Below are positions 1 through 9,555 of a stretch of DNA of 24,309 nt, in pieces. The stretch covers positions 116,183,077 to 116,207,385 of the forward strand of contig CM044490.1 in NCBI GenBank assembly GCA_024364805.1. Reading direction: 5' to 3'. Below the pieces are notes generated by a model that saw nothing but the letters and a program-made list of their open reading frames with translations, ran no database searches and was not told where the DNA came from. The stretch's first letter is position 1. Each line of letters begins with the position of its first letter. Source of the DNA: Euprymna scolopes. Its lineage: Eukaryota; Mollusca; Cephalopoda; Sepiida; Sepiolidae. The position numbers and the translations under genes are program-made.

Positions 1-66
1 GAATGTGAAAGAGGGAGTGACAGAATGTGAAAGAGGGAGTAACAGAATGTGAAAGAGAGAGAACGA
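1..66 (+). repeat. 22-bp minisatellite, three units
   Basis: Three head-to-tail units begin at 1, 23 and 45. Each starts GAATGTGAAAGAG and the third diverges at its 3' end. The array may extend left of the window. The following 60-200 stretch stays purine-rich (AAAAGAAAGAG-like), resembling the much larger purine tract near 10 kb. Confidence 0.85.
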
Positions 67-200
67 GCGAATAGGAAAAGAAAAAGAGTAGGAAAAGAAA
101 GAGAGTGTAAGGTCGAAAGTGACAAAATTGAATAGTGAAAATGCAAGAAAGTTAAAGGGAGACATTAAATGAGGAAAAAAAAAATACTTTTCTAAGGCAA

Positions 201-775
201 AATTGAAAATGTGCCCTCGATAAAAACAGACTATTCCCCGACAGTTTGCTGTTTTACTGTTCCTGTCAGTAATTCCATATGCCCTAAGCGCCAGCATATT
301 CGGAACATTCATCACGTGACTATTTCCTTGTTCAGATTTCCATTTGTAAAATGTTCACATGTTATTTCCTCTAACATACAATTCTCAGTTTGTATTCCTT
401 TACATGAAGTTATGTTAGTATATATCTATTATTCTTTACTCTATTTTATTATTCTAGGTTTTCCATTCAGACTTGCTTATTTCTTTAACACATTGTACAG
501 CTTCAATTCTCCGTTCGTTATTCAAACGGATAAAGTCATTTTACAGTTAATTTAATTCACAAAGGAAACAGAAATAAACCTTACACACATTTTACTTCTT
601 TCTAAGCAAGTTTAAAAGTATATTCCCATGAAAAAAGCTATGATTCCAGACTAAAAAAAAATATTCGAGTATATTTGTTTGAAAAAAAAAAAAAACAGAC
701 AATGGATACACTTCTTGTTCTGAAAAAATAAGAGCATACAAAAAATAGTGACAATGCATATGTTTAATCTTTTGC
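201..775. other. AT-rich DNA, no supported gene
   Basis: A 114-codon open frame at 211-555 on the + strand has a composition rich in F, I, S and L with no motif I recognise, and looks like a chance frame in AT-rich DNA. I see no repeat or RNA gene here apart from short A and T runs. Confidence 0.6.
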
Positions 776-806
<31 letters not shown>

Positions 807-827
807 GTAGAAGAAAAAGAAGAAGAA
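776..827. repeat. (AAT)n followed by (GAA)n microsatellite
   Basis: About ten AAT units are followed by AAGTAG and then a short run of GAA-like units. It lies just upstream of the first recognisable LINE codons near 842. Confidence 0.9.
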
Positions 828-841
828 CCCTAATAAAAAGG

Positions 842-1743
842 TATAAATAAAATACATGGGCAGTATCACTAGTAAGATATTCTGGACTGCTCATAGGGTG
901 GACTAAATAAGAACTGAAACAGTTCGATCAGAAGACAAGGAACATCATGACCATGCAAAATGCGATGTTGAAAAGGAAAGACGCCGGGAGGGAAATGGTT
1001 TGTATAGAAGACTGTGTGAATGACACCCCCCCCCAAAAAAAAAACCTAGAAAAATACTAAATGTAGATCACTGAAAGGATTATTATGGCAGCGAGAGACA
1101 CTGAAAAAGAATTAAAAAAAAAAACAGAAAATACAGAGGCAAAAGATGAGACGAGAAAAGAAGAATGGGAAGAGAAACAACTAAACGGAAGATTCATAAG
1201 AATGACAACAGATGAGAATAACGAAAACATGAGCATGGATGCGAAAAGGACACGTAAACCGAGAAACTAAATCATTAATAACTACGGCAAAAGATAACTC
1301 GATAAGAACCAATAACATAGAATCAAAGATAGACAAAACACAAGAAAATAGAAAATGCAGACTGTGGGCAAAGAAACAAAACGATAAATCATATAGTAAT
1401 CGAATGCAGCAAACTGGTCCAAAAGGAACACAAAAATAGACACGACCAAATGCAGAGAGCAGTACACTGGGAATTATGCATACAACTGCATCTGGAAGGC
1501 ATAGACAAATGGTACAAGCATAAGCCAGCAAAAGTATTTGAAAATAATAGTCACACCATCCTACATACAAACAGATAAATCCATCTAAGCAAGAAAACCG
1601 GACGTCGTAATAATTAACAAGAACGAAAAGCCTTGTCAAATCGTGGACTTTGCTGTTCCAGCTGACGACAGAATGAATATTAAAGAAAAGGAAAAACCGA
1701 GCTAATATACAGAGCTAGCCAGCGAGCTGAAAGGGATATAGAT
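842..1743 (+). mobile_element. LINE remnant: end of RT ORF, CCHC knuckle and RLE-like endonuclease
   Basis: Reading across several frames gives the C-terminal part of a non-LTR retrotransposon polyprotein. Seen in order: an NTWAVSLVRYS block (851-883) leading to KTRNIMTMQNA near 936-968; an EEWEEKQLNGRFIR block near 1165-1206; KRETKSLI-like and IDKTQENRKCRL blocks (1239-1364); a zinc knuckle with Cys at 1356 and His and Cys at 1390 and 1405 in H-x4-C spacing (the second Cys codon is TGG here); AVHWEL near 1462; and KPDVVI (1595-1612) followed 14 residues later by the Asp of VDFAVPAD (1646). CCHC plus PD-x14-D matches the restriction-like endonuclease of R2-type LINEs as known for that group. 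It carries several frame breaks and stops, so it is dead. The 5' part is missing and the 3' end is replaced by a mariner at about 1744. The assignment to a named clade is inference. Confidence 0.75.
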
Positions 1744-2395
1744 GGGATGAAAGCTGGATCTACTGCTATGACCCAGAGACCAAATCAGTTCCCAGATGAA
1801 ACATGCTGACTCTTCCAGATCCAAGAACGCCAGACACTAGAAATCTACCCAAAAAGTTATGATGAACCCCTTTTTGACAGCACAGGAATGATCTACATGT
1901 ACTGGATTCCCACTGGACTGACAGTTAACAAAGAATACTATATTGAGGCTTTAGAGAGTTCAGGAAGAGATTCCGTCGGGAAAAGGCCGACACTATTAAA
2001 ATCTGGTCAGTGGCATTTCTTCCAGGATAATGCACCAGTCCACAACTCAATCCTTTTACAAACTATTTGACAAAGACGGGAATCAAGAAAGTTCCTCACT
2101 CTCCCTATGGTCCAAACCTTGTTTCCTTTGACTTTTGGTTATCCCCTAATCTCAGGGAAAACCTTATAGGTTGTCGTTCTGAGACAATTGGGAGGAAGGA
2201 GGCTGTGACGAGGGTCATTTACACGCTCAAACACGAGCACTTCCATGAGGCCTTCCAGAAGTTGTTGGAACAGTAGAACAAGTGCATTGCAGCCGGAGGA
2301 GATTACTTCGAAAAAGACTAGCGTTTTTATGTACGTACTATCAATAAAAGCGCCCGTACGAAAAAAGTCTTGAAACTTATTGAAGGCACCTCGTA
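1744..2395 (+). mobile_element. 5'-truncated mariner (DD34D) transposon
   Basis: The transposase reads GDESWIYCYDPETK (from 1743), then KVMMNP and FD at 1873-1878 (first catalytic Asp), WIPTGLTVNKEYY, SGQWHFFQDNAPVHNS (second Asp at 2026), and TKTGIKKVPHSPYGPNL with SFDFWL (third Asp at 2130). The 104-nt gap between the second and third Asp, with one base lost near 2066, corresponds to 34 intervening residues, the mariner DD34D spacing. The frame then runs through FQKLLEQ to 2276, and CIAAGGDYF is still readable to about 2318. The right end is CCTCGTA at 2389-2395; its complement TACGAGG is also the start of the MITE at 3816. The HTH part and left inverted repeat are absent. Two open stretches (1888-2070 and 2067-2276) are the same gene in two frames. 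It is inactive: truncated with frameshifts. Confidence 0.88.
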
Positions 2396-3113
2396 AGTGT
2401 ATTTAACAAGCGCTGTTGTTCACTGTTGTTATACATCTGGCTCAAATAACATACTGATTTTCTCCGTCTCTAAAATTGAACTAAAATAAACTAATAAATA
2501 AAGAAAATAAGAGTGAAAATAACTATAATAATAAAAGTAATAATTATAATAAATAAGGAAGTATGACGCATTAGTACGTAAAAATTACACAATGATTGGA
2601 ATATCGAACAACTTCGGCTTTAGAAATAAGTCTTAGTTTCGGTTTGAAAACTAAACTAATTTCACCTCCGGTTCCGTTCTGTTCGGTTGTTATTTTTCAC
2701 TGTTTTAACAATATGCTTTTGGTTTTCCCCCTCTTGAAATAGACATATTATTCTCAAAATATTATAGACATCCACCATCCCGTTTATTTCAAACAGTAAG
2801 TCCGTATTAACTTGTTTGTACTTTGATTGTTTTTAGAAAATAGTTAAACTCCATCCTTAGATCTTTTGTTATTTTTTGTTCATACGTCACATCACTTTAA
2901 CACGTGATTTCCTGCATTTCTATAGCCTTTTATGCTCATTTATATTTATTTACCGGTAATGATTTAAGCAAACTATCTTTTTTCCTTATATATGTGTGTG
3001 TGCGTGTTTGTTCTTTTTCACATTTCCTTTTTTTAACATTTCTTCACACGTTTTTTTTTAACGAACATTAACAATTTTCATAATAAATTGTAATTTCCTT
3101 TAATGCCTCAACC
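2396..3113. other. AT-rich DNA, nothing recognised
   Basis: No open frame of note. It contains scattered T runs and a short TATATGTGTGTGTGCGTG stretch near 2988-3007. No element end or RNA signal is evident. Confidence 0.55.
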
Positions 3114-3136
3114 AGCAAATTCTATTATAATTTGCT
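3114..3136. repeat. perfect 8-bp hairpin
   Basis: AGCAAATT (3114-3121) and AATTTGCT (3129-3136) are exact reverse complements around a 7-base loop. It lies 16 bases upstream of the hammerhead-like core and may be part of the same structured element. Confidence 0.7.
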
Positions 3137-3140
3137 AATT

Positions 3141-3210
3141 TCTTTCTGTCGTCTGATGAGAAGAATAACAAGAATTACATTCTGTGAAACTCCGCGGAAT
3201 AAGAACTTTG
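3141..3210 (+). ncRNA. candidate hammerhead ribozyme core
   Basis: Seen: CTGATGA (3153-3159), then a stem-loop whose arms GAAGAAT (3160-3166) and ATTCTGT (3179-3185) pair imperfectly, then GAAA (3186-3189), then ACTC-CGCG-GAAT (3189-3200), which can fold as a short stem with a CGCG loop and one C-A mismatch, then TA (3200-3201). The order CUGAUGA - stem II - GAAA - stem III - UH is the hammerhead consensus. Stem I is weak: bases 5' of 3153 and 3' of 3201 pair only patchily, so this copy may be decayed. Hammerheads of this sort are known in Penelope-like elements and in SINE-like circular-RNA elements of invertebrates. The function is inferred from motif order only. Confidence 0.45.
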
Positions 3211-3287
3211 TAAATTGTTTTCGAAAGTATTCTGTCGAATAATAAATTTAATTGTAAATTTTATCTTACAGTTTTAATTTCTTTTCT

Positions 3288-3289
<2 letters not shown>

Positions 3290-3329
<40 letters not shown>
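3290..3329. repeat. (TA)n microsatellite
   Basis: About 20 uninterrupted TA units. Confidence 0.97.
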
Positions 3330-3331
<2 letters not shown>

Positions 3332-3815
3332 GATACAGTCTCTAATGTATTGATTAATATTAGTTGAGAATTTAACAAATACAGACTGTCAGACTGTACA
3401 TTGCGAAATAAAAATAATAAACTTTAATAACAATGCAAAGGTTCATGATCATTGTATAAACAATAATTGCCAAGCACTAATTCTTTCGGGCGAATGATGG
3501 GTGTATTTTGTCTACATTCATTTACTTTAAATCAAGGAAATTAATAGTCATTAGCAAAACCCCCTGAAGTGTTAGATGACGTTCTATCATACGGTGTGTT
3601 AGAGAATAGCTTCAATAAGGTATTTGTCTGTAGCACGGGTATAATTTGAACTTTTGTGTTCGATTTATTAACACCAGCATAAAAGTCGCAATCGAGACAT
3701 CCCTTTAAGCTGTATCAACGTACTGGCATTGTTATCTACACTCTACACGTCCTCACAAGAATTGCGGCCCATATTTAACTTTCTTATATATATAGGGTTT
3801 TCAGAGAATCGATTC
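3330..3815. other. AT-rich DNA, nothing recognised
   Basis: No long open frame, no element ends and no tRNA-like boxes found. Confidence 0.5.
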
Positions 3816-4189
3816 TACGAGGAGTGTTCCAAAAGTGTAACGTCTACTTTTTATTCAACTTGACAAAATCAGAGTAGATTGCAAATTGCCTTGTTATGAT
3901 GACTGAACTTATGCATTCATAAAATAAAAGTTTAATCTCTTTGTTACAGATATTGACGGCGTGAGACAAAGAAAGCAACCAGTGTCATGGACGTATGTTA
4001 GAAATAAAAACGCGTAATTGAATCCCTGGTAAAAGTGTATTTAAAATGGTTTTGACTATGTAAAGTATAAAATCATGGAACACAAAATGACGGGCGTTTT
4101 AAAGGTACTACTTTCCCATTCGTAGCGCTTCAACTTCTTGAGTTAACAAAAAAAAAAATAGCGGCTTAACTTTTGGGACGGCCCCTGTA
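3816..4189. mobile_element. 374-bp mariner-type MITE
   Basis: The left end TACGAGGAGTGTTCCAAAAG (from 3816) and the complement of the right end, TACAGGGGCCGTCCCAAAAG (from 4189), match at 15 of the first 21 positions including the following base. Both begin with TA, as expected of Tc1/mariner insertion into a TA target. The interior has no open frame. A stretch near 3988-4050 (ATGGACG... CGCGTAATTGAATCCCTGGT) weakly suggests the start of a mariner-like transposase (RVIESLVK), so it may be an internally deleted derivative. The TACGAGG terminus is shared with the mariner ending at 2395. Well supported as an element; the exact parent family is not. Confidence 0.75.
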
Positions 4190-4955
4190 TATGTTGAAAT
4201 AGTGAAGTATCTATCAAAAACAAGTCTGGAAACGTGTGTTTATTTATACTAAAGGGTCATTTATCTAAGCAAAATGCCATTCAAGGATAAATATTAGTAA
4301 GATTGTTAGCTGAATGATAGGCATAAAATGAGGTGGGAAACATTGAGTGATCGGCTCGATAAGTATTAAAAAAAACAACCACGTTGTAGTGAACAAATTG
4401 GGATTGAGAATTTTCATTATTCAGACTACTGTTCGCATTTGGCATGTTATACTCACAACGTTTTGCCTGATGTAACCTCAGATATGCATATGCATCATGT
4501 CGAATTTGGGAATCTTTATGCTGATTTCCGTTCACAATCTCATACAGTCCTCTAGTTAAGCATGAAGACTCCTGAGTTAAACCGGAAAATTCCGAGGTTA
4601 AGCAAAACGCGCGCGAAAAAGGTTAGCTACAACGACTGAAACATTGCCGGAATAAAATCCAATGCGAGAACACTAGTTGGAATAATTCTAATAATACAAA
4701 ACTGTCCTGTGGCATTGTTCTCTACTCATAAGCATTCTTTGTCGTAAATATAGAACACGTACGATGTATGTACGATGTGTGTGATAATGCACTGTAGGAC
4801 ACGAAACTATGATAGCGAACAAATAAGAAAGCGGTGGAGTTCCGTAGAAAAATATAAGAGTCATAATCAACAAGGGTTATTTTAATAGAGAACGTGGATT
4901 ATGCAGTCAGCTTCCTGCGAATGTCTATCATTCTTGTTTCCGGTAATAGAATCCA
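4190..4955. other. no supported gene
   Basis: Short open frames at 4281-4535 and 4688-4873 on the - strand have no recognisable domains. A CpG-rich ACGCGCGCG occurs near 4608. No element boundaries seen. Confidence 0.5.
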
Positions 4956-5050
4956 CAAAAAAACCCCGTTGCGTAATGGATAAAGTACTTGGTCATCTAG
5001 TTATAAGTTACTCTCTTCTGGATATTGAGAGTTCAATATTCAGTATGGGC
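4956..5050 (+). mobile_element. decayed tRNA-derived SINE head
   Basis: TTGCGTAATGGATAAAG (4968-4984) resembles the A-box and D-arm of tRNA-Arg-type genes (TGGCCTAATGGATAAGG), and GAGAGTTCAATATTC (5028-5042) is a weak B box at a suitable distance. The bases between do not make a cloverleaf, so it is not a tRNA gene. No tail or target duplication could be delimited. It could equally be a tRNA pseudogene. Confidence 0.4.
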
Positions 5051-5374
5051 GATACTCCAAATACAATCGCGACTTACTTCTACCCGGTCATAGCTGAGGG
5101 AACGAGAAAATGATACCTGCATGGATTAAATAAAAGGGTTTGTTTGAGATTCCGTGCAGATTCTAGAGTTAACCAAAAAAATTCCAGCGTTCGACAAGAC
5201 ACAGATAAAGGAAACCAGATGTTACTTCGAGTGAAACTTTGCGAGCGAAAATAACATTTAGATGAGAACAATATTCCGAATCATCCCAATAATACTAGTC
5301 TAAAAAATTTAGAAACAGAACACACCAGACCAAACCTATATAAATAAAACAGTAGATTATATATGCATGTGTAT
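5051..5374. other. unassigned spacer, possibly SINE body
   Basis: Follows the tRNA-like head. Open frames here (5080-5271 on the - strand; 4901-5113 on the + strand) show no domain. The left end of the RTE-like LINE lies just downstream. Confidence 0.4.
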
Positions 5375-5381
5375 GTCTCCG

Positions 5382-6130
5382 TAACAGTGTTTGCGCATCA
5401 GCAGTGTTGTTCGCGAACAAAGCAATATCGTCTGCGTAATCTGCATCAGTTACGTGTGCTGATTGATGACGTCTGTTTCTGGATTCATTTAGGGTGAAGC
5501 CTAGCATGTTGTGTATATCAACAGAGGTGCGAAGTACAAAGTCAAGACAGACAATGAAAAGAAAAGGGGCAAGAGTATCTCCTTGTAGAACCCCTGTGCG
5601 GATGTCGAAAAATTCAGTGTCCCCATCTGGGGATCTGACCATTGCTCGAGTGTGCTCATATAGCATCATGATAGCATTAATGACTTCATTTGGAATGCCA
5701 TATGCTTTTAATATACTGGCCATTTTTCCTCTATTTACGGAGTTGAATGCTTTGGAAAAATCTACAAAGATAATGACTGCCTCAACATTTTTGGCTTTGA
5801 CTCCTTCATTTAGTCTCCTAACAGTAAGTATTTGACTAGTAGTAGAACGATTTTTCTAAATCCATTTTGGTTCTTCCTGAGCACTTCTTCGATTTTTGGT
5901 TGGATACGGTTGAGAAGCATGACACTGTAGATTTTTGCTGCAATTGGAGTGAGTGTTATTCCTCTGTAGTTGCTTGGCATGCTTAGGTAACCCTTCTTTG
6001 GGAAGGGAAGTATGCAGCCTTCCCTCCATATATTAATAATTTTTTGATTATGTACAGAATTGCATGAATTAAGAAGTATGTCATTGAAGCCACCTATCTT
6101 CCATACTTAAGGAGGTATGTTATCTAAGCA
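5382..6130 (-). mobile_element. RTE-like LINE, inverted 5' segment (reverse transcriptase core)
   Basis: On the - strand, from the right, this reads DNIPP and VWKIGGFNDILL, then NIWREGCILPFPKKG, SNYRGITLTPIAAKIY, QNGFRK and STTSQILTVRRLNEG, FVDFSKAFNSV (RT motif A, about 5746-5772), GVLQGDTLAPFLFI (motif B) and YADDIALF (motif C; YADD at 5438-5427), ending with NTADAQTLL at 5382. These are the core fingers-and-palm blocks of a LINE reverse transcriptase. One base is lost near 5850 and at least one stop lies near 6112. The next residues of the protein are not to the left but at 6131 on the opposite strand. The endonuclease and the start of the ORF are missing. Family call by style; RTE-like is the best guess. 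Confidence 0.85.
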
Positions 6131-6819
6131 TGCAGCATGACATTGGTCTTCACATAAATGCGGATAAGACAAAGTTTATGACTTTCAATGTAAAGGGAGA
6201 GATCAGGGCTTTGGTTGGATCAACACTGAAAGAAGTCGCTGTGTTTACGTACCTGGGCAGCAACATAGTTTCCACAGAGAGAAACATCGGGATTCGCTTC
6301 TCAAAAGCATGGACCGCATTGGATGGGCTACATTCAGTATGGACTTCGAGATTGGCTAACAAACTGAAAAGGCAGTTCTTCAGGGCAATGGTAGAGTCTG
6401 TCCTTGTTTACGGTGCTACAACCTGGACACTCACCAAAAGATTGGAAAGAAAACTAGACGGCACATACCCCGGTATGCTAAGAACAATATTAAATATATC
6501 TTGGCAAAATAATCCCTCGAAGCAGCAACTTTATGGCAATCTACCTGCCATATCTAATACCATCAGAGAAAGACGCCTACGATTTGCCGGTCATTATCTG
6601 AGGAGCAAGCATGAATTGGTGAGTGATGTATTACTATGGACTCCACGATACGGACGCGCAAGAAGAGGACGACCTAGATCCACGTACATCCAACAAATAG
6701 CACACGACGCCAACTGTGAACCTGAAGATCTGAGCAACTGATGGAAGACAGGAAACTCTGGAGAGAAAGAGTCACATTGGTCCGGGCAAGGAGCCCGTCA
6801 TGATGATGATGATGATGAA
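6131..6819 (+). mobile_element. RTE-like LINE, 3' segment with (TGA)n tail
   Basis: An open frame of 203 codons (6130-6741) continues the same protein: HDIGLHINADKTKFMTFN (just after RT motif C), FTYLGSNIVSTERNI, KLKRQFFRAMVESVLVYG, TWTLTKRLERKLDGTY, LRTILNISW, RERRLRFAGHYLRSKHELV, LLWTPRYGRARRGRPR. A frame slip near 6735 leads into LMEDRKLWRERVTLVRARSP and a stop at 6801. That TGA is the first unit of a (TGA)6 run (6801-6818), so the 3' UTR is almost absent and the tail is a short simple repeat, as known for RTE elements. The segment is joined to the inverted half at a palindromic GCATGC (6128-6133). GTTTCCGTGA (6820-6829) resembles GTCTCCGTAA (5375-5384) at 8 of 10 positions and may be the target duplication. 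Confidence 0.88.
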
Positions 6820-6829
6820 GTTTCCGTGA

Positions 6830-7668
6830 AAATATTTAATCAAGAAATTCTTAAAGTACTGGCCACATAACACTGAGATTAACAAGAAATAGTCATCAAA
6901 CATTAGGAGGGTATATAAAGAGTAAAATTATTGCATGGATGGATAACGCGTACAAAATATGTTGGTATTTGAAGTGCGAAATGTCCATTATAACTTTCAG
7001 ACATATTTCCATTACTTTTGCTCATGCGCAACGTTTAATTTAAAAACTTTCTTATCTCTCTGTCCGTAGCTTCAATGATACGGAATGCAGCTAGAGCGCT
7101 AAACGTTTTGGTTGATAACAAAAGTGAATTGTTACTATAAAAATGAATAAAATCAAAATATAGAAGTAAAATATATTTAAGCGTATTTTCCAATCGGGAA
7201 GGCCAGACGCTCCTGGTAATATACAAATAAATAAAAACAACAAATACCTAATAGGAGGCAAAAGAGGAAACAAAGCTAAAAGATTATAGAGTAGTAATGG
7301 AGTGCTATCATAAAGCCAAGCCACACATATATAAAACGTAATTCACAAGTTCTGCCATCGACTTTTAAAACATCTTATATTCATGAATCCACTAGTTTAT
7401 CGATTTCCCCTGTATTCGTAGGAATCTAGGTTAAATTTACATCCACAAGGAAAATAAATCTGGGAAATTTTGACCGTGTTTATATAATTGTGCTACATTA
7501 CAAATAGACCTAAAAACTTAGTTTATACAGATATATACAGGCGAAATATACGCATAAATATTTCGATTGCAATTGTAATAAGCCACGAGCTTCTTATACC
7601 AAAGATGTATCCGATTTATAGGGAAAAGAGAAGCAAAAATATATATTTAGTTATCAACCAGACCATAC

Positions 7669-7670
<2 letters not shown>
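6830..7670. other. AT-rich DNA, nothing recognised
   Basis: Small - strand frames at 7035-7324 and a + strand frame at 7488-7748 that reads into (TA)n are chance frames. No repeats with clear ends. Confidence 0.5.

Positions 7671-7728
<58 letters not shown>
7671..7728. repeat. (TA)n microsatellite
   Basis: 58 bases of uninterrupted TA, the longest in the window. Confidence 0.97.
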
Positions 7729-7730
<2 letters not shown>

Positions 7731-7923
7731 TACTCATGCACTTATTGATCCGTGGTGAAATACCGGTATTATTTAAAAAGCCATTTTAAACAGGGGGAGG
7801 GTGTTTTGTACCTATTCTGAACTTTAACCTTACAATTGAATAACAAAACTTATCATAAAACTTTAATTAAACTTGGAAATACAATTTAAAAAATAGCGCG
7901 GATCAGTAAGTGCGTTAGCACCA

Positions 7924-7924
7924 T

Positions 7925-7990
<66 letters not shown>
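7924..7990. repeat. interrupted (TA)n microsatellite
   Basis: TA run with single-base interruptions (TATG, TAAATA). About 200 bases of non-repetitive DNA separate it from the previous array. Confidence 0.95.
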
Positions 7991-8129
7991 GCGAAAGAGA
8001 GAGACAGAATAGTTTTAATCTTAAAAAAAAGACAACACAAAGACGAGAATATAAAGATCACGATTTCTATTAAAATTTGGCAACGTACGGAATTTAGAAA
8101 TCAATATTTCGAATCATTTCTATTAAACT

Positions 8130-8515
8130 CCAGTATCCATTGAGCGTACTGGCAAATTGATCTTTTACACTTGATTGATCTGGGTTCGAGCCCCCGAATA
8201 TCTTGATCGTTGGCAAGCCCATTAGGGGCATATGGAGTTCACTGCATTCGTCCACCTCCGCCATCCATCATATTTGATTAGGTGAAGGTTGGTTGCTTGA
8301 TCAGCGAATTGCCAGATTTGCTTAGTCCAGTGCAGTGATCTTGTAATCCATCGTTGCTCATTCATTTTGCCGAGGTCAGGCAACTTTTAAGCGTCGTATA
8401 GAAAATCGAGAGAAAGTCTGATGGGTCAGCCAAGATGAGGTTCACCTTTTTCTATTGATCACGGATTCTCCATCGAGAGCCACATGGCTCCTTCCGGGGC
8501 AGGATCCTTCAATCT
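8130..8515 (+). mobile_element. tRNA-derived SINE
   Basis: TGAGCGTACTGG (8141-8152) fits an RNA polymerase III A box and GGGTTCGAGCC (8182-8192) is a near-perfect B box, 30 bases apart as in tRNA genes. The bases between do not fold as a cloverleaf. About 320 bases of more GC-rich unique-looking sequence follow (CACCTCCGCCATCC, GATGAGGTTCACC, GGCTCCTTCCGGGGC), ending near 8515 where AT-rich DNA resumes. A tRNA head plus long body suits a SINE with a central domain; cephalopod Ceph-SINEs are one known class, but I cannot confirm the match. The edges are approximate and no target duplication was found. Confidence 0.65.
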
Positions 8516-9555
8516 TAGAATATGAATTTAAACATTGTTCAAAATGAAACACTTTAAAAGTTATATGTAAAAATATAAAAAAATAATGTTGAAAGTCACA
8601 TATCGACACAATTATTGTAAATGCAATTTCAATTCGATTCTCTTGTTACGTAATTTGAAGAAATTTATTATACAAAAGTTGCGTAAATAAATTTCCATAT
8701 GCCCGTCCCTATCGAACAATGCCCGCTTAAACATTACTTCAGTTATATCTAAAAAAATTGCAATTGAAATTCATCGGATGTCACTGTTCTGTAAATAGGG
8801 TCACTCGAATTGAAATACACTGTCTTTGTCCTCGTACTAGAATTCAGGTGTTGTAAATATTCGACCCAAAGAGAATTCAGTTTTTTCAACAGCCTTACCA
8901 TTTAGAAAGACTGCTTTTATGTAGTGAATAAACTATGTTTGCGTGAGTAAGATCCCAAGCGGTGATATCTTTCGTATATGTGGTCTTGTTGTACTAACAT
9001 ACATCCAACTAGTATTATACCACATTTACTGACACTTTACATGCATCACATTATCGCACCTCTGTTTACATGTCTAAAATACAAACCCTACAAAACAAAG
9101 GTAACCGTATAAATAAAGCAATTACACCGCTTGTGGCCTGTTGATTCATAAATATGTCATTTAAAAAGCAGACCTATGTGCACAAGTCGTAAAATATATA
9201 TAGAAAACACAATTGCAAGTAAACATGCCGTACTTGTCAATGTAAAGTCTTCACAATAATAGCAAACAAATAAATAATATAGTCATTATTTTCCCTTTAA
9301 ATGTATTTGATGAGATGTCCTTGGCAATATACTCAGCTAATGGAATTCAGTTCTGTTCGCAATCTTGAAATAGTCTCCTCGTTGCCTGTATTGCAGGAAC
9401 TCACAAATTCGGTATAAATAATACCTAAGATGGTCTATTCTGTAGCGGAAACACAACTGAATAAACACTGATTGGGGAGAAATAAGAAAGGAAGATGAAA
9501 GCTCCAAAATGGTTTTATTCGGCACTGAAAACACATCGTACGCCGCTGTTTTAGT
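8516..9555. other. AT-rich DNA, nothing recognised
   Basis: Many short A and T runs and no long open frame. The 9340-9550 part is slightly richer in GC, without recognisable domain or element end. Confidence 0.5.

Noticed and set aside
4960-5045. tRNA-Arg gene
   Set aside because: Only the D-arm region and a weak B box match; anticodon and acceptor stems fail.
8141-8200. tRNA gene
   Set aside because: A and B boxes are present but the arms do not fold into a cloverleaf and there is no acceptor stem. Called a SINE head.
8486-8495. Shared GGAAGGAGCC between the SINE body (as complement) and the LINE 3' UTR at 15503-15512, suggesting a SINE-LINE partnership
   Set aside because: Only ten bases are shared, in opposite orientation relative to the SINE head, so it is not evidence of a common 3' tail.
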